A DNA stretch of 6,172 nt from a bacterium HR27 (GTDB taxonomy: Bacteria > Chloroflexota > Chloroflexia > Thermomicrobiales > Thermomicrobiaceae), in assembly GCA_002898975.1 (NCBI GenBank), contig BEID01000091.1:1-6172 (forward strand), written 5' to 3'. How positions within the stretch are numbered: the stretch's first letter is position 1; the number at the start of each line of letters is the position of its first letter. The translations under genes were made by a program, and so were the position numbers. Positions 1 to 5,596 of the stretch are shown in pieces. The notes under the pieces are model-generated. The model ran no database searches. It worked only from the letters and a program-made list of their open reading frames with translations, and had not been told where the DNA came from.

Positions 1-508
1 CTTCCTCGGCCGTCATGACGTACGTTCCGCTCACCGGGAGGAACGCGTAATCGACCGGTCCGAACCCGGCCATCTCCGGAATCGCGTCCGTATCGCCGGC
101 GAAGTACCAGGTCACGTCACGGAAGCGGCAGATGTACCCGACGTGCTCGCGCTCGCGGGGATGGAACGGCACGCCTGGGCTACGGAACTTGTTCAGGTTG
201 TACGCCGGTACCGCTCGGATACGCAGTTTCCCCTCTTCGACCTCTTCGCCAGGCCGAATGACTCGTACCGGCGGGATGACTCCGTCCGCCTGGGCGGCTG
301 TCGGATTGGCGATGACGACTGTTCGCTTCATGTCGCGGACCTTCGCGATATCCACGGGCGAGCAGTGATCGAAGTGCTCATGACTGATCAGGATGACATC
401 CGCGATCGGCTCGCCATCCGGAATCCGGAACGGATCATGATAGATCCGCACGCCATCGACCTCGATCCGAAACGCAGACTGCGCGTACCATGTCACATCG
501 AAAGTCAT
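1..508 (-). CDS. MBL-fold metal-dependent hydrolase, 5' part (gene continues past left edge)
   Basis: The reading frame opens at ATG 508-506 on the minus strand, behind a purine-rich GGGGGGCGGG ribosome-binding stretch, and stays open for 169 codons to the window edge. The protein has the metallo-beta-lactamase metal motif SHEHFDHCS, giving ligands His43, His45, Asp47 and His48, after an N-terminal beta-rich segment with HDPF at residues 24-27. A second family block lies at residues 135-145 (YFAGDTDAIPE), where Asp139 is the expected bridging Asp. The layout, with PAYN (101-104), FHPRE and VGYI between the blocks, resembles COG2220-type small MBL hydrolases (UPF0173/UlaG-like). The C-terminal part with the last metal ligand is outside the window. 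There is no signal peptide, so it is probably cytoplasmic. The substrate cannot be read from sequence. Family call is firm; specific activity is unknown. Confidence 0.9.
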   Translation of the reverse strand, partial: MTFDVTWYAQSAFRIEVDGVRIYHDPFRIPDGEPIADVILISHEHFDHCSPVDIAKVRDMKRTVVIANPTAAQADGVIPPVRVIRPGEEVEEGKLRIRAVPAYNLNKFRSPGVPFHPREREHVGYICRFRDVTWYFAGDTDAIPEMAGFGPVDYAFLPVSGTYVMTAEE

Positions 509-542
509 CCCGCCCCCCTGTGTGCTACCCTCTGGTGACGCA

Positions 543-590
543 CGACGAAGTCGGACGCTCCTCGTCGGAGCCGTCCGATCCCACTCGTCG
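543..590 (-). other. Strong stem-loop in the gap between the SWIM and MBL genes
   Basis: The inner stem pairs TCGGAC with GTCCGA (551-556 with 573-578) and GCTCC with GGAGC (557-561 with 567-571), with one bulged base at 572 and a five-base loop. An outer stem pairs CGACGA (543-548) with TCGTCG (585-590) across an asymmetric internal loop. In all this gives 17 base pairs. No T-run follows on either strand, so it is not a classical intrinsic terminator. It lies about 92 bases after the SWIM stop and 35 bases before the MBL start. It could be a 3'-end stabiliser for the upstream mRNA, a weak terminator, or a 5'-leader element of the MBL gene. I found no convincing promoter in the 509-682 gap, so the two genes may be co-transcribed. 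Confidence 0.5.
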
Positions 591-682
591 CTACTTCAGG
601 GCATTCTCCCGTCATCCACTGGCAGCGACGATAGGTTAGGCACCGCCTGACGGGCCCACCGACTTCAGCGACGCTCAGCGTA

Positions 683-946
683 TCACAGGAGCGGTTCGGC
701 AGGTTCAGCTGGACGCGGAGCGAGAATGCCGAGCAAACGCTCAATCGCCATGATGTGGCTGCACGTCCCGAGCCCGAGGGCTTCGAACGAGTGGCAGGTG
801 CAGGACCAGACTCCGCGATCGAATCGCACATCGTACACATCATGATCACCGCGGAACCGGATATGGAGGGACTCGATTCGAGCTCGATCCGGTTCCGCGG
901 CGTACCGGCGGGCCTTTTCGATCTTGCTGATCAGGCTCGAGTTCAT
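683..946 (-). CDS. Small stand-alone SWIM zinc-finger protein
   Basis: This 87-residue protein carries a SWIM zinc-binding signature, CxCx(n)CxH: Cys49-Thr-Cys51, ten residues, then Cys62-Ser-His64 (CTCHSFEALGLGTCSH). Before it is a basic helix (residues 1-25) and a beta-type segment (26-47, with RGDHDVYDVRFDRGVWS). After it come a helix with AIERLL and a Pro/Ala-rich tail. SWIM domains are known from SWI2/SNF2 ATPases, MuDR transposases and MEKK1, and are thought to bind DNA or proteins. Here the domain is essentially the whole protein, so a small nucleic-acid or protein-binding regulator is an inference. The ATG at 946-944 is preceded by AAAGGAGCGGAGCG, a good ribosome binding site. Transcription probably starts about 143 bases upstream from the promoter at 1096-1125. 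The MBL gene follows on the same strand. Confidence 0.85.
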   Translation of the reverse strand: MNSSLISKIEKARRYAAEPDRARIESLHIRFRGDHDVYDVRFDRGVWSCTCHSFEALGLGTCSHIMAIERLLGILAPRPAEPAEPLL

Positions 947-1089
947 CGCTCCGCTCCTTTCGCCCCTCGCGCCTAGATCACCGGTGCCGACGCAGCACCA
1001 GGCACGCTAAGGCACCTGACCCCGTACCCGGCAACGCCTGGAATAATGGACCCCTCACCATCCTGAGGCCCTTTCGCCTGGGAAGCGCT
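947..1089 (-). promoter_or_regulatory. Long structured 5' leader of the SWIM gene (possible cis-regulatory RNA)
   Basis: From the predicted transcription start near 1089 to the SWIM start codon there are about 143 bases with no good reading frame. On the minus-strand RNA several stems can form. One is CCTCA/TGAGG with a six-base loop (1053-1067). Another is CTGGTGC/GCACCGG with a seven-base loop (981-1001). A competing pairing joins GGTGCC (1011-1016) to the same GGCACC (983-988). The 5' end of the leader (CGCTTC) can also pair with GGAGCG of the ribosome binding site. Mutually exclusive pairings plus a blockable binding site look riboswitch- or attenuator-like. I checked it by eye against TPP, SAM-I, cobalamin, glycine, fluoride, T-box and c-di-GMP-I core motifs and recognised none. 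Regulation is an inference. Confidence 0.35.
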
Positions 1090-1095
1090 GGCTCC

Positions 1096-1125
1096 AGTAT
1101 AGCCGACCACCTCGCGCCCGGACAA
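1096..1125 (-). promoter_or_regulatory. Sigma-70-like promoter driving the SWIM gene leftwards
   Basis: On the minus strand a -35-like TTGTCC (1125-1120; four of six match TTGACA) is followed after 18 bases by a -10 TATACT (1101-1096; five of six match TATAAT). The predicted start is near 1089. The -10 box sits inside a small inverted repeat, GGCT-N7-AGCC (1090-1104), which could be chance or an operator for a repressor. It is the best promoter in the divergent region. I found no equally good rightward promoter for mobA; the nearest candidate, TACACT at 1175-1180, lacks a -35 box. Confidence 0.6.
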
Positions 1126-1197
1126 TCATCGCTGCCGGTGACGCCTGTGGCGCCCGTCTCCACGCACGCTGCGCTACACTCGAGCCAGGAGGAACAC

Positions 1198-1839
1198 ATG
1201 CAGGCGAGTATCGCTCTGCTCGCTGGTGGACAAAGTCGTCGCATGGGTCGCGACAAAGCGCTCCTCGACTTCCTGGGCGAGCCGTTGCTCGCTCGGATCA
1301 TCCGCCGCGTTCGACCGCTGACCGATGACCTGTTCATCGTCGCGACGGACCGGCCCGAATACGAGCAGTTCGGCATCCCCGTGGTTCCCGACCGCATCCC
1401 CGGCTGCGGCCCACTCGGTGGTATCGACACGGCACTCCACGTGGCCCGCCACGACTATTGCCTCGTTCTCTCTTGCGACCTTCCCTTCGTGCATCCCGAT
1501 TTGCTCGCCGCGTTGCTGGCGATCCCACGCGACTACGATGTCCTCGTTCCTGTGCGGTCGATCCGTACCGATCAAGGCGGGGACGAAACGTACGAAACGC
1601 TGCACGCGGTCTACGCGAAAACTGCCCGCCCGGCGATCGAACGCTGCCTGGCAGAGGGTCACTACAAGATCGTGAGCTTCTTCCCGTACGTGCGGGTCCG
1701 TCGGGTCGACGAAGCGTTCCTCCGCCAGTATGACCCCGATCTCCTGTCATTCCTGAACGCAAACACCCCGGAGTCCTACACTCGAGCGCTCGAGTACGCG
1801 CGTCGCGTCCTGGATCGCGGCGAGGGAGGCTCGTCATGA
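1198..1839 (+). CDS. mobA: Molybdenum cofactor guanylyltransferase MobA
   Basis: MobA transfers GMP from GTP to molybdopterin-bound Mo to give the guanine dinucleotide form of the cofactor used by DMSO-reductase-type enzymes. It acts in the cytoplasm. The 213-residue protein has the nucleotidyltransferase signature LAGGQSRRMGRDKA at residues 8-21, with the Lys/Arg that bind the GTP phosphates. The block PDRIPGCGPLGGI lies at 64-76, the metal-binding Asp94 in SCDLPF (92-97), and NANTPESY near the C-terminus (187-194), all typical of the family. Length is normal (E. coli MobA is about 194). The ATG at 1198 was chosen because AGGAGG (1187-1192) lies five bases upstream; an in-frame start at 1138 has no such site and would add 20 unrelated residues. 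The stop overlaps the next start as ATGA, showing translational coupling. No molybdoenzyme is in view. Confidence 0.93.
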   Translation: MQASIALLAGGQSRRMGRDKALLDFLGEPLLARIIRRVRPLTDDLFIVATDRPEYEQFGIPVVPDRIPGCGPLGGIDTALHVARHDYCLVLSCDLPFVHPDLLAALLAIPRDYDVLVPVRSIRTDQGGDETYETLHAVYAKTARPAIERCLAEGHYKIVSFFPYVRVRRVDEAFLRQYDPDLLSFLNANTPESYTRALEYARRVLDRGEGGSS

Positions 1840-3470
1840 GCAGTCGCAGCATCGCGGTCTTCGCCGAACGAGCTGGGCGACCGGTGGTCATGGGGCGACG
1901 CTGGGCGATCGCCAGCGGCCACCCGGTAGCGTCCTGGGCAGGGACGCGCATTCTGGAACGTGGCGGGAGCGCCATCGATGCTGCTGTCGCCATCGCTGTC
2001 GCACTGAACGTCGTCGAACCGCATATGTCCGGTCTCGGTGGCGACCTCTTCGCCCTGGTCGTCGATACCCGTACCGGGGAGGTCTGGGCTATCGACGGAA
2101 CCGGGCTGGTTCCCCTGGAAGCGACCCCCGATCGGTTGCACCACGGAGTTCCGGCGGACGGACCGCTGTCCATCGCGGTGCCGGGCGCCGCGCGGGCCTG
2201 GGAACTGCTCCATGCTCGCTGGGGGAGGCTTCCCCTGCACGAGCTTCTCGCACCAGCGATCGAGCTCGCAGCCGACGGCTTTCCAGTGAGCCAGAACTTG
2301 GCCGCGTACCTCGCTGCCCAGCGCGATCGCCTCTCACGGTACGAGGCGACCGCCCGAACATTCTTGCCCCAAGGGCGTCTGCCCCAGCCAGGTGATGTGC
2401 TCCGCCAGCCGACATTGGCCCGAACGCTCGAGACGCTTGCCACGACCGGGTTCTCAGCACTGTATCAGGGACAGTTGGCGGAACGTCTCGTGCGGGCTGT
2501 ACGGCAAGCCGGCGGCCTCCTTTCCACCGAAAGCCTCGCCCGCGCGCGTGCTGAGCTGGTCCAACCGCTCCAGCACAGCTATCGAGGATGGACCGTGTGG
2601 ACACCGCCACTGAACTCGGGCGGGCACGCCCTGCTCCTCGCACTCGGCATCCTCGAGCACTTTTCCGTCACGGAGTGGAAGCCGCTCTCGGCCGACCTCC
2701 TGCATGTCATGATCGAGGCCACGAAGCTGGCCGACGCTGCGTGCCAGCGCTGGGCAGCCGGCACGCACCTTGCCGCGCCGGCACTGGTGGAGTTGTTCGA
2801 TCCGGTGCGCGTGCGAGAACTCGCCCAGGCGATCGACTTGCGCCGGGCCCGGCCTCACCACGCCTCAGGAGCGCGTGAACCAGCGGCGACGACCGCGTTC
2901 ACGGTCGTCGACCGCGACGGCCTCGGCATCGTCGTGACCGCTACCCTGCACGAGGTGTTCGGTTCCGGCTTTGTCGCTGGCGACACCGGGCTGCTCCTCA
3001 ACAACGCTCTGGCCGCCAGAACCCTCGATCCACAGGCGTTAGAACGCCTGGAAGCCGGTGCCCCTGTTCGGCAGACATCGATCCCGATCGTCGTCAGCGG
3101 CAAGAAGAGGCTCATCGGACTCGGTTCATCGGGTGGCTCGGCGCAACCGCAGATTCTCGTGCATGTTCTCGTCCACCTGCTCGAGTTCGGCTTTTCGCCC
3201 CAGGAAGCGGTCGAACTCCCGCGCTGGCGCTACCGTACCGCCGGCCGAGCAGCACAGTGGCCAGACCAGACAGGCGGGCTGGTCGACGTCGAGGGGCGCC
3301 TCCCGAACGTCACGATCGAGGGATTGCAGGCACGTCGGCATCGAGTGCAACGGCTGTCCCGCTGGGGCCCGATCGGCTCCTGCCAGCTCGTGGTCCGCCG
3401 TGACGACGGGGGCGTCGTGCTCGAGGCGGCCGCCGATCCTCGGAGCGATGCGTACGCACTCGCCCGCTGA
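1836..3470 (+). CDS. Gamma-glutamyltranspeptidase-superfamily Ntn hydrolase, atypical active site
   Basis: A 544-residue member of the GGT family, which are made as one chain and self-cleave so that a Thr becomes the N-terminal nucleophile. Family blocks are clear: ERGGSAIDAAVA (41-52), MSGLGGDLFALV (64-75), SIAVPGA (112-118), NSGG (260-263), AATTAFTVVD (350-359), GFVAGDTGLLLNN (378-390) and GSSGGS (430-435). The predicted cut before Thr352 gives subunits of about 351 and 193 residues, close to E. coli GGT (small subunit 190). Thr370 matches the second conserved Thr, and Gly433-Gly434 the oxyanion pair. Residues that hold gamma-glutamate in E. coli GGT are replaced, so glutathione is an unlikely substrate; the YwrD/HpxW-like branch (HpxW is an oxamate amidohydrolase) looks nearer. 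No signal peptide is visible, so it is probably cytoplasmic. AGGGAGG (1823-1829) precedes the start, which overlaps mobA by four bases. Confidence 0.88.
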   Translation: MSSRSIAVFAERAGRPVVMGRRWAIASGHPVASWAGTRILERGGSAIDAAVAIAVALNVVEPHMSGLGGDLFALVVDTRTGEVWAIDGTGLVPLEATPDRLHHGVPADGPLSIAVPGAARAWELLHARWGRLPLHELLAPAIELAADGFPVSQNLAAYLAAQRDRLSRYEATARTFLPQGRLPQPGDVLRQPTLARTLETLATTGFSALYQGQLAERLVRAVRQAGGLLSTESLARARAELVQPLQHSYRGWTVWTPPLNSGGHALLLALGILEHFSVTEWKPLSADLLHVMIEATKLADAACQRWAAGTHLAAPALVELFDPVRVRELAQAIDLRRARPHHASGAREPAATTAFTVVDRDGLGIVVTATLHEVFGSGFVAGDTGLLLNNALAARTLDPQALERLEAGAPVRQTSIPIVVSGKKRLIGLGSSGGSAQPQILVHVLVHLLEFGFSPQEAVELPRWRYRTAGRAAQWPDQTGGLVDVEGRLPNVTIEGLQARRHRVQRLSRWGPIGSCQLVVRRDDGGVVLEAAADPRSDAYALAR

Positions 3471-3485
3471 CGAGGAGCTGGTCCG

Positions 3486-4298
3486 ATGGAGCGATCCTGG
3501 CGAGCGAACGGTATCGTCACTTTCCTCAGCGACTACGGGATCGAGGATAGCTATGTCGCGCAGGTCAAGGGTGTCATGCTCGCTCGGAATCCCGCCCTCA
3601 GGCTCATCGATGTGACGCACCTCGTTCCGCCACAGGATATTCTCGAAGGAGCGTTCCAGCTCGCCACGGTCTGGCACGTCTTCCCACTGGGAGCCGTGCA
3701 CCTTGCGGTCGTCGATCCAGGCGTGGGTACGACGCGTCGAGCGGTCGCTGTGCTCGCCGACGGGCAGTTCTTCGTACTGCCGGACAACGGACTCGTGACC
3801 TTCATCCTCGACGAGGCCCGTTCCGTGCAGGCCTGGTCGCTCGATCGCAGCGAGTTCCACCGGCATCCCGTCTCGGCGACCTTCCATGGCCGGGACATTT
3901 TCGGGCCGGTCGCTGCAGCGCTCGCCTCCGGCACGCCGCCGGACCAGATCGGCACGCCGGTCGACCCAGCGACGCTCGAACGCCTGCCCGTTCCCGCACT
4001 CGAGCTGGCGCAAGAAGCCGTACGCGCCCCGATCGTGTCGATCGACCATTTCGGTAACGCTCGGACACTGATTCGCCCTGACCACCTGCCAGCTGCGCCT
4101 GAACACCTCGTGGTTACCTGCGGTTCGCTCCACATACGAGGGATCTCCCGTACCTTCGCCGACGTGGCGCCAGGCGAGCCGGTCGCCTACTTCGGCAGTC
4201 ATGGCGGCCTCGAAATCGCTGTACGCAATGGAAACGCTGCTCGGGCCTGGCAGCTCCAGCGCGGCATGCTGGTCGAGGTACGCCGGTCCGCGCTGTGA
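3486..4298 (+). CDS. DUF62-family S-adenosylmethionine hydrolase (SAM hydroxide adenosyltransferase)
   Basis: DUF62 enzymes split SAM with water into adenosine and L-methionine and are homologous to the SAM-dependent fluorinase and chlorinase. The 270-residue protein shows FLSDYGIEDSYVAQVKGVM (13-31), DVTHLVPPQDI (42-52), VVDPGVGTTRR (75-85), LPDNGL (98-103), FHGRDIF (133-139), SIDHFGN (185-191) and GSHGGLEIAVRNGNA (237-251), covering both the N-terminal and beta-barrel C-terminal domains. Asp77, Arg84 and His134 fit, by spacing, the Asp-Arg-His triad reported for archaeal DUF62, and I see none of the extra loop typical of halogenases. The ATG at 3486 has GAGGAG eight bases upstream (3472-3477). 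It lies 15 bases after the Ntn hydrolase stop, so it belongs to the mobA operon. Its physiological role, perhaps adjusting SAM level, is not settled for the family. Confidence 0.92.
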   Translation: MERSWRANGIVTFLSDYGIEDSYVAQVKGVMLARNPALRLIDVTHLVPPQDILEGAFQLATVWHVFPLGAVHLAVVDPGVGTTRRAVAVLADGQFFVLPDNGLVTFILDEARSVQAWSLDRSEFHRHPVSATFHGRDIFGPVAAALASGTPPDQIGTPVDPATLERLPVPALELAQEAVRAPIVSIDHFGNARTLIRPDHLPAAPEHLVVTCGSLHIRGISRTFADVAPGEPVAYFGSHGGLEIAVRNGNAARAWQLQRGMLVEVRRSAL

Positions 4299-4307
4299 TG
4301 GTATACT
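4299..4307 (+). promoter_or_regulatory. Extended -10 promoter overlapping the end of the DUF62 gene
   Basis: TGGTATACT fits the extended -10 pattern TGnTATAAT with five of six bases in the hexamer. There is no good -35 box at 16-18 bases upstream, which extended -10 promoters can tolerate. It starts just after the DUF62 stop codon and would begin a transcript near 4314. That would supply the small membrane-protein gene independently of the operon and would exclude the upstream GTG (4295) and ATG (4298) as starts on that transcript. Confidence 0.45.
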
Positions 4308-4342
4308 GCACAAACGAGCGTCGGGCTGTGGAGCAGGCCAGC

Positions 4343-4600
4343 ATGGGACGCGTGAACACACGAAAACCGCGACGCAAGACGACGAAGCGCACCACCCGAT
4401 CGACGACGCCGGGTGCGCCAGCCCCGCCTTTGGCACGGTTGGCAGGTACCTCGTCGACGGATGCTGGCAGCGGCATCATCAGCCCGTGGGGGCGAGTCGA
4501 CGAAGAGTACGCCTTGATCAAGGCGGATCTCAAGCGTCTCGCGTGGGTGACGAGCCTCCTCATGCTCGTGCTCGTGGTGCTGACGTATTTCCTCCGCTGA
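4343..4600 (+). CDS. Small basic protein with one C-terminal membrane helix
   Basis: I do not recognise a named family. The 85-residue protein opens with a very basic stretch (residues 2-20, RKPRRKTTKRTTR). A Pro/Ala/Ser/Thr-rich flexible part follows, then a charged amphipathic segment (DEEYALIKADLKR). It ends in one hydrophobic helix of about 18 residues (WVTSLLMLVLVVLTYFL) with Arg as the last residue. By the positive-inside rule the N-terminus should face the cytoplasm, as in a tail-anchored protein; the basic part could contact nucleic acid or lipid head groups. The ATG at 4343 is preferred because GGAGCAGG lies just upstream and a promoter sits at 4299-4307. The same frame is open back to GTG 4295, which overlaps the DUF62 stop, but that start lacks a nearby ribosome binding site. 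A terminator follows 22 bases after the stop. Confidence 0.75.
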   Translation: MGRVNTRKPRRKTTKRTTRSTTPGAPAPPLARLAGTSSTDAGSGIISPWGRVDEEYALIKADLKRLAWVTSLLMLVLVVLTYFLR

Positions 4601-4622
4601 GCAGGAACGTTCCGCGTAACAG

Positions 4623-4659
4623 AAAAGGCCGGGCACGAGCAGCATGAGCCCGGCCTTTT
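4623..4659. terminator. Bidirectional intrinsic terminator
   Basis: A perfect 12-bp inverted repeat, AAAAGGCCGGGC (4623-4634) and GCCCGGCCTTTT (4648-4659), with a 13-base loop. Because the stem is flanked by A4 on one side and T4 on the other, it reads as a GC-rich hairpin followed by a U-run on both strands. It sits between two converging genes, 22 bases after the small membrane-protein stop and 19 bases after the TPR gene stop on the other strand, so it should end both transcripts. Confidence 0.93.
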
Positions 4660-4678
4660 CGTGCGTTCGGCAGGACGA

Positions 4679-5572
4679 TCACGTCTCCAGCGAGTCGTCG
4701 AGATCGAAGTCGGAGATCAGCGTCTCCTCGTCGACCGTGCTCAGCAACTCGTCGCCGACCGACTCTTCGACCTCGACGACTGCTTCCTCTTCGACTTCCT
4801 CCTCGAGTGCCTCGGCTTCTTCCAGCAGCTCCTCTTCCTCCTCCAGCACTTCCTCTTCCCGGCCGAACGTCTCCGGCAGGTAAGGACGAGGCGGCGCGAT
4901 CTTCGGCTGCGGCGGGAAGGACGGTGTGTCAAGCAGGTGCGGTGCGCGGAAGACCTCGCGCAGGATGATGCGGAGCGTGTCACCGGTCAGCTGTACCACG
5001 TAGGCGCGATAGACGTTACCCTGCCGCGTGAGGTCGATGAGCCGCCGGGCGATGCGTCCCTCGAGTTGCCCGAGCCGCGTGCCGTCTGCATCGACGACGA
5101 ACACCGCGTTCTCGAGGACATCGAGGAAAACCTCCTGGCCAGGGAAGAGACGGGCCAGAACGACCGGCGGGGCGGGGCGCAGGAGATCCGTCACGTAGGT
5201 ACGCCCCATCTCTTCCATGAAGACATCATGCCGTGGTGCTGGCCGACCGGTCGGTATGGGAATCACGCCATCCGTTGTTTGACTCGCCAGCCACTCGAGA
5301 CGCGCCACGTTCCGTTGGGCGATCGCATTCCCCGGCTCGATCTCCAGGGCACGCTGGTAGGCAGCACGCGCATCGGCGACCCGGCCGAGCTCGGCGTACG
5401 CATGGCCCAGCCGATTCCAGGCTGCCACATCGCGCGGCGCCAGCTCCGTGATCTTCCGATTCAGCTCGACCGCCCGCTCCCAATTACCCTGGAATGCCGC
5501 CTGCTTGGCCGCTTGCGTCAGTCGTCGCAAGAGCCGGCGTTCGTGACCGCCCTGGTTCACCAGCGCTGACAT
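4679..5572 (-). CDS. TPR protein with HIRAN-like middle region and acidic tail
   Basis: The 297-residue protein has three parts. Residues 17-94 hold about two TPR units and a capping helix; the second unit is canonical (AAWNRLGHAYAELGRVADA, then AYQRALEIEPGN). Residues about 130-215 form a compact alpha/beta segment (VFLDVLENAVFVVDADG, then RLGQLEGRIARRLIDL and GNVYRAYVVQL) with the pattern of a HIRAN-like small barrel, although I cannot confirm that family. From residue 239 to the end, 30 of 59 residues are Glu or Asp and none is Lys or Arg. No signal peptide or membrane helix is seen, so it is probably a cytoplasmic scaffold. GAGGAG lies four bases before the ATG at 5572-5570. It follows miaB by 24 bases, hence is likely co-transcribed. 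The exact role is unknown. Confidence 0.82.
   Translation of the reverse strand: MSALVNQGGHERRLLRRLTQAAKQAAFQGNWERAVELNRKITELAPRDVAAWNRLGHAYAELGRVADARAAYQRALEIEPGNAIAQRNVARLEWLASQTTDGVIPIPTGRPAPRHDVFMEEMGRTYVTDLLRPAPPVVLARLFPGQEVFLDVLENAVFVVDADGTRLGQLEGRIARRLIDLTRQGNVYRAYVVQLTGDTLRIILREVFRAPHLLDTPSFPPQPKIAPPRPYLPETFGREEEVLEEEEELLEEAEALEEEVEEEAVVEVEESVGDELLSTVDEETLISDFDLDDSLET
4697..4861 (-). repeat. Low-complexity GAG/GAA codon tract coding the acidic tail
   Basis: The plus strand here is rich in CTC and TTC triplets and the minus strand in GAG and GAA, because 24 Glu codons are packed into the last 59 codons of the TPR gene. It is a compositional tract, not an exact tandem repeat. Such purine-biased tracts are prone to slippage and in-frame length change, so tail length may vary among strains. 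Confidence 0.5.
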
Positions 5573-5596
5573 CGCTCTCCTCGACCTCCGTCTCGG

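Noticed and set aside
132..538. Two plus-strand frames of 78 and 131 codons opposite the MBL gene
   Set aside because: They are antisense to a well-supported MBL motif and have no ribosome binding site of note.
505..849. 114-codon minus-strand frame overlapping the SWIM gene and the following gap
   Set aside because: It lies out of frame with the SWIM zinc motif, and its translation has no domain pattern.
1016..1085. Possible TPP riboswitch upstream of mobA on the plus strand (CACCTGAC, then GGAATAATGG)
   Set aside because: Only loose resemblance: the CTGAGA core and proper order and spacing of the conserved blocks are missing.
1121..1180. Rightward mobA promoter using TACACT at 1175-1180 or GACAAT at 1121-1126
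   Set aside because: Neither has a -35 box at an acceptable distance; the true mobA promoter is not visible to me.
1334..2443. 369-codon minus-strand frame antisense to mobA and the Ntn hydrolase gene
   Set aside because: Arg/Ser/Pro-rich translation without motifs; the plus-strand genes explain the region fully.
3126..4436. 436-codon open frame on the minus strand across the end of the Ntn hydrolase gene and the whole DUF62 gene
   Set aside because: It is antisense to two genes with clear family motifs, shows no recognisable domain, and is the kind of long shadow frame that GC-rich codon bias creates.
4740..4861. CTC/TTC-rich tract considered as a tandem repeat or CRISPR-like array
   Set aside because: There are no regular units or spacers; it is Glu-codon bias in the TPR gene tail.
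4661..5569. 302-codon plus-strand frame antisense to nearly all of the TPR gene
   Set aside because: The minus strand has canonical TPR sequence, a ribosome binding site and a coupled position after miaB. The plus frame translates the acidic tract as Leu/Phe-rich low-complexity sequence and begins just past the terminator.
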